A stretch of 64,000 nt of DNA from Phoronis australis (taxonomy: Eukaryota; Phoronida; Phoronidae). The notes under the pieces were generated by a model, which was not told the DNA's origin, searched no databases, and was given only the letters and a program-made list of their open reading frames with translations. How positions within the stretch are numbered: the first letter of the stretch is position 1; each line of letters starts with the position of its first letter. Of the stretch, positions 57,401-60,400 are shown in pieces. A program made the translations under genes and the position numbers. The DNA is taken from positions 1,287,282 to 1,351,281 of the forward strand of contig NMRA01000019.1 in the NCBI GenBank assembly GCA_002633005.1, in the 5' to 3' direction.

Positions 57401-60400
57401 AAAAATTTTAGTTTACAATACCGAACAGCAAGATTATGAAAAAAGATCAATTTAGACTTTGTACCGTTTCAACAACGCTTGTCCATAGTTGAGTAGGTAG
57501 ACAGCTGCTTGACGATCAAAGACCAAGCTCAGCTTGCTGAGTTTGAGCAGGGCACCCTGGGAAATACTTTTGTAAATAGTCTCGAAATCGGGGCAGTCTG
57601 CACTGACCTGAAGCAAAAATATAAATCATATAACTCTAAACATGTTATTTTTATTGGTTTATAGAATGTTTTACTATTTTTTTAATTGAATTTATTAGTC
57701 CATCAGCACCAAAGTTCACTTCAATTTTTACCATATCACAAATTATAGTTGACAACTTAAACCATAATATTTAGCTAACCAAAATAAATATACAAAAAGT
57801 TTACAATCTAAAACTGAGGAATACTGAAACAGAGAGAGTAGTTAAAACAATACGTTACATAAAATTACAACAAAAGTAGCAGGTGGAATGCGTTTCTTTG
57901 AATTATGGAATGCAAGAACTGCTGTAAGAAACAAGCCTCATTATCATGTCTGTTACATTTCTCCTACCTGTCTGTAAGTGAGATGTATGAGATCGTCTTC
58001 AGATGTGGAACTAAGTAGCTCTAAGTACTGACCACTGGTTACTGGAAAAGAAAATAATGTTCTGTCAATGCATCTGAAAGCAAGACAACTGCAGTTTTTA
58101 CAGGATAGAAAATTTCAGCATTTCAGTTTGGTATGTAATAGAAAAGCAATGCTTTGAAATAGATACATAATGTCTGTGTGGTAATTAAATGAATTTTCAT
58201 TCTACAGGGTTGTACAAACTCATCTATTTGTAAAGTCCTGTGATATGCGCAGTGACTTCTAGCAGTAAGTATTCACACTGAGCAAGGTTTTAACCATAGT
58301 ACCTTATAAGCTAAAACTTTCTGCCCTTTTCTATACTTTCAAATAATTATTCAAAAGAACTAAAGTTTGTTCAATTAACTTCAAACTCTTTTACAAAAAC
58401 TCAAATTTCATTAAAAACACGACTACACTTTTTGTTTGCAAACCTGATACTGGTACGCTCGTGACGTACCAGTATCAAGCTTGCAAACAAAAAGTCTAGT
58501 CGTGTTTTTAAGGAAGTTTTTGTAAACAAAGGGCTGCTACCAAACTATACCAAAAACTCAAATACAACAAAATACATTAATCATTTTTTAAGGAATAAAA
58601 ACTACAGTGTGATTTGTGGAGACCAGAAATCCAAAAGAGAATATTCCATGATGAAGTTCAACTGAAAAAATCTGGAAACCAATTTAGTTATAACATAACA
58701 GCTCCTTTCTCAGCCAATCACGTACCAGTGTGCAGTTTATCTACCAGCCTGACTCCGCCCAGTTTAGCTTGAACAGCCAATCCAAAGGTGGTGACAGCAA
58801 TGTCTGACTGCAGTCTGTTGACCCACATCTGCAGGTAGGGCTCATCATGACGTGGCTGAAACTTGGACAACTGGATAAGCACCTCATGAACTTTAACCCG
58901 TACCAAGACAGTGACTATATTAGTCGTTGAGCTATGGTCATCAACCGAGGGCAATTCAAATGCTCTGTAAGAAAATATTAAATGATACACGAGATGACAG
59001 AAGAGTTACTTCAGACAACAAAACAAATAACATGGCAACATTTACACTTTAATACACATGATTGTCTGATTGTGCATCCACAATTTTCCCAGTTTTCACT
59101 TTATGTTAGACACATTACCACTAAATGTAACAATTTCCAGTAGTGAGTTGAAAAGCATGGATTATCCACAAACACTGTACCAGTGACTTGAGACTTAAGT
59201 CAGAAATTTAGTCTTACACTCCACACAACACAATTTTTTAAAAACAAATCTCACTCAGAAATTTTCTATAAAACATTTCTACACTGTGATGCGCTCACAA
59301 TTTCTTGGCTAAACTTTTATTCCGTTTGGAACATAACATTTCAGTGATAAGACATACATCATCAACAGGCAACTCAGTGATGGTAATGCTCTAAGTTTCT
59401 CTTACCTAGCCCACTCATCAATGTCTTCATCTGAATGATCAGATGCTGAGTAGTAATGCTCAGATTCTGGAAAGAAAAGGAGAATAATAAACAACAAACT
59501 GCACACTTCTATTTTTATGAAAGTTAGTGCTAACTTAAAGTCAACATAAAACTAAGTTCCATCAAAGAGACTAGCTTTTCATTCGATTAATTACTACAAA
59601 ACTGTAAATCCATTATGGGTTGGGTTATTAAAAAAGCTTGGGGATAATAAAACAGTTTTCTATGATTTATAACCATCGCCAAAAGTCTAAGCCACTAGGT
59701 GGGCCAGTCACTCCCTCCAAGCACCAAAATGTCTGCATGGTTTAACCTGGTTCCTTACCCATAGATGAACTGGTGTCTGGGATTGGAAAGAATATTACTA
59801 GAAACCATGTTCAGCACATGAAATGACCCATGACCAATGACCTGCTGTCACAAGTCAACCAGCTGATCTTACCCTTTACCAATAACAAACCACCAGTTCT
59901 TTCCAAGTCCAAAGATCAACTTAATTCCATCAAGGAAAAAATAGAGACCAATTTCACAACCAAACCAAAACACTTTCCACAGACGGTAGGTTATAACAAC
60001 TTAAGTTAAAATGAAATGTCGTGATTTATTCGGCTCAAGATGTTTATCCACGGTAATTCCTCACTTATTTCATGCAAAAATAATTGTCAAACTTCTAAAT
60101 TATTTTTTGTTTTTCAAAGGCTGATTATCATGCTTCAAATACAGAACAAAATTTTGCCAAACGTTGTTTGATGACATCTACACAGAACAAACACTAAGCC
60201 AGTAATAGATTAAAATTTTCTAAATTAAATTTTTTACTTTTATTTAGAAATTGGACAAAATAAAATTGAAGCTTTCTGTCATATGGAGTGGTTAAGAGGT
60301 GAAGAGCTGCCATATTCTGTTTAATGTACTGTATTTCAACAGTGAATTTAAGAGTGAAAGATGAGGTAAAACGCTACTTGTAATATATTCTAAGTGTCAT

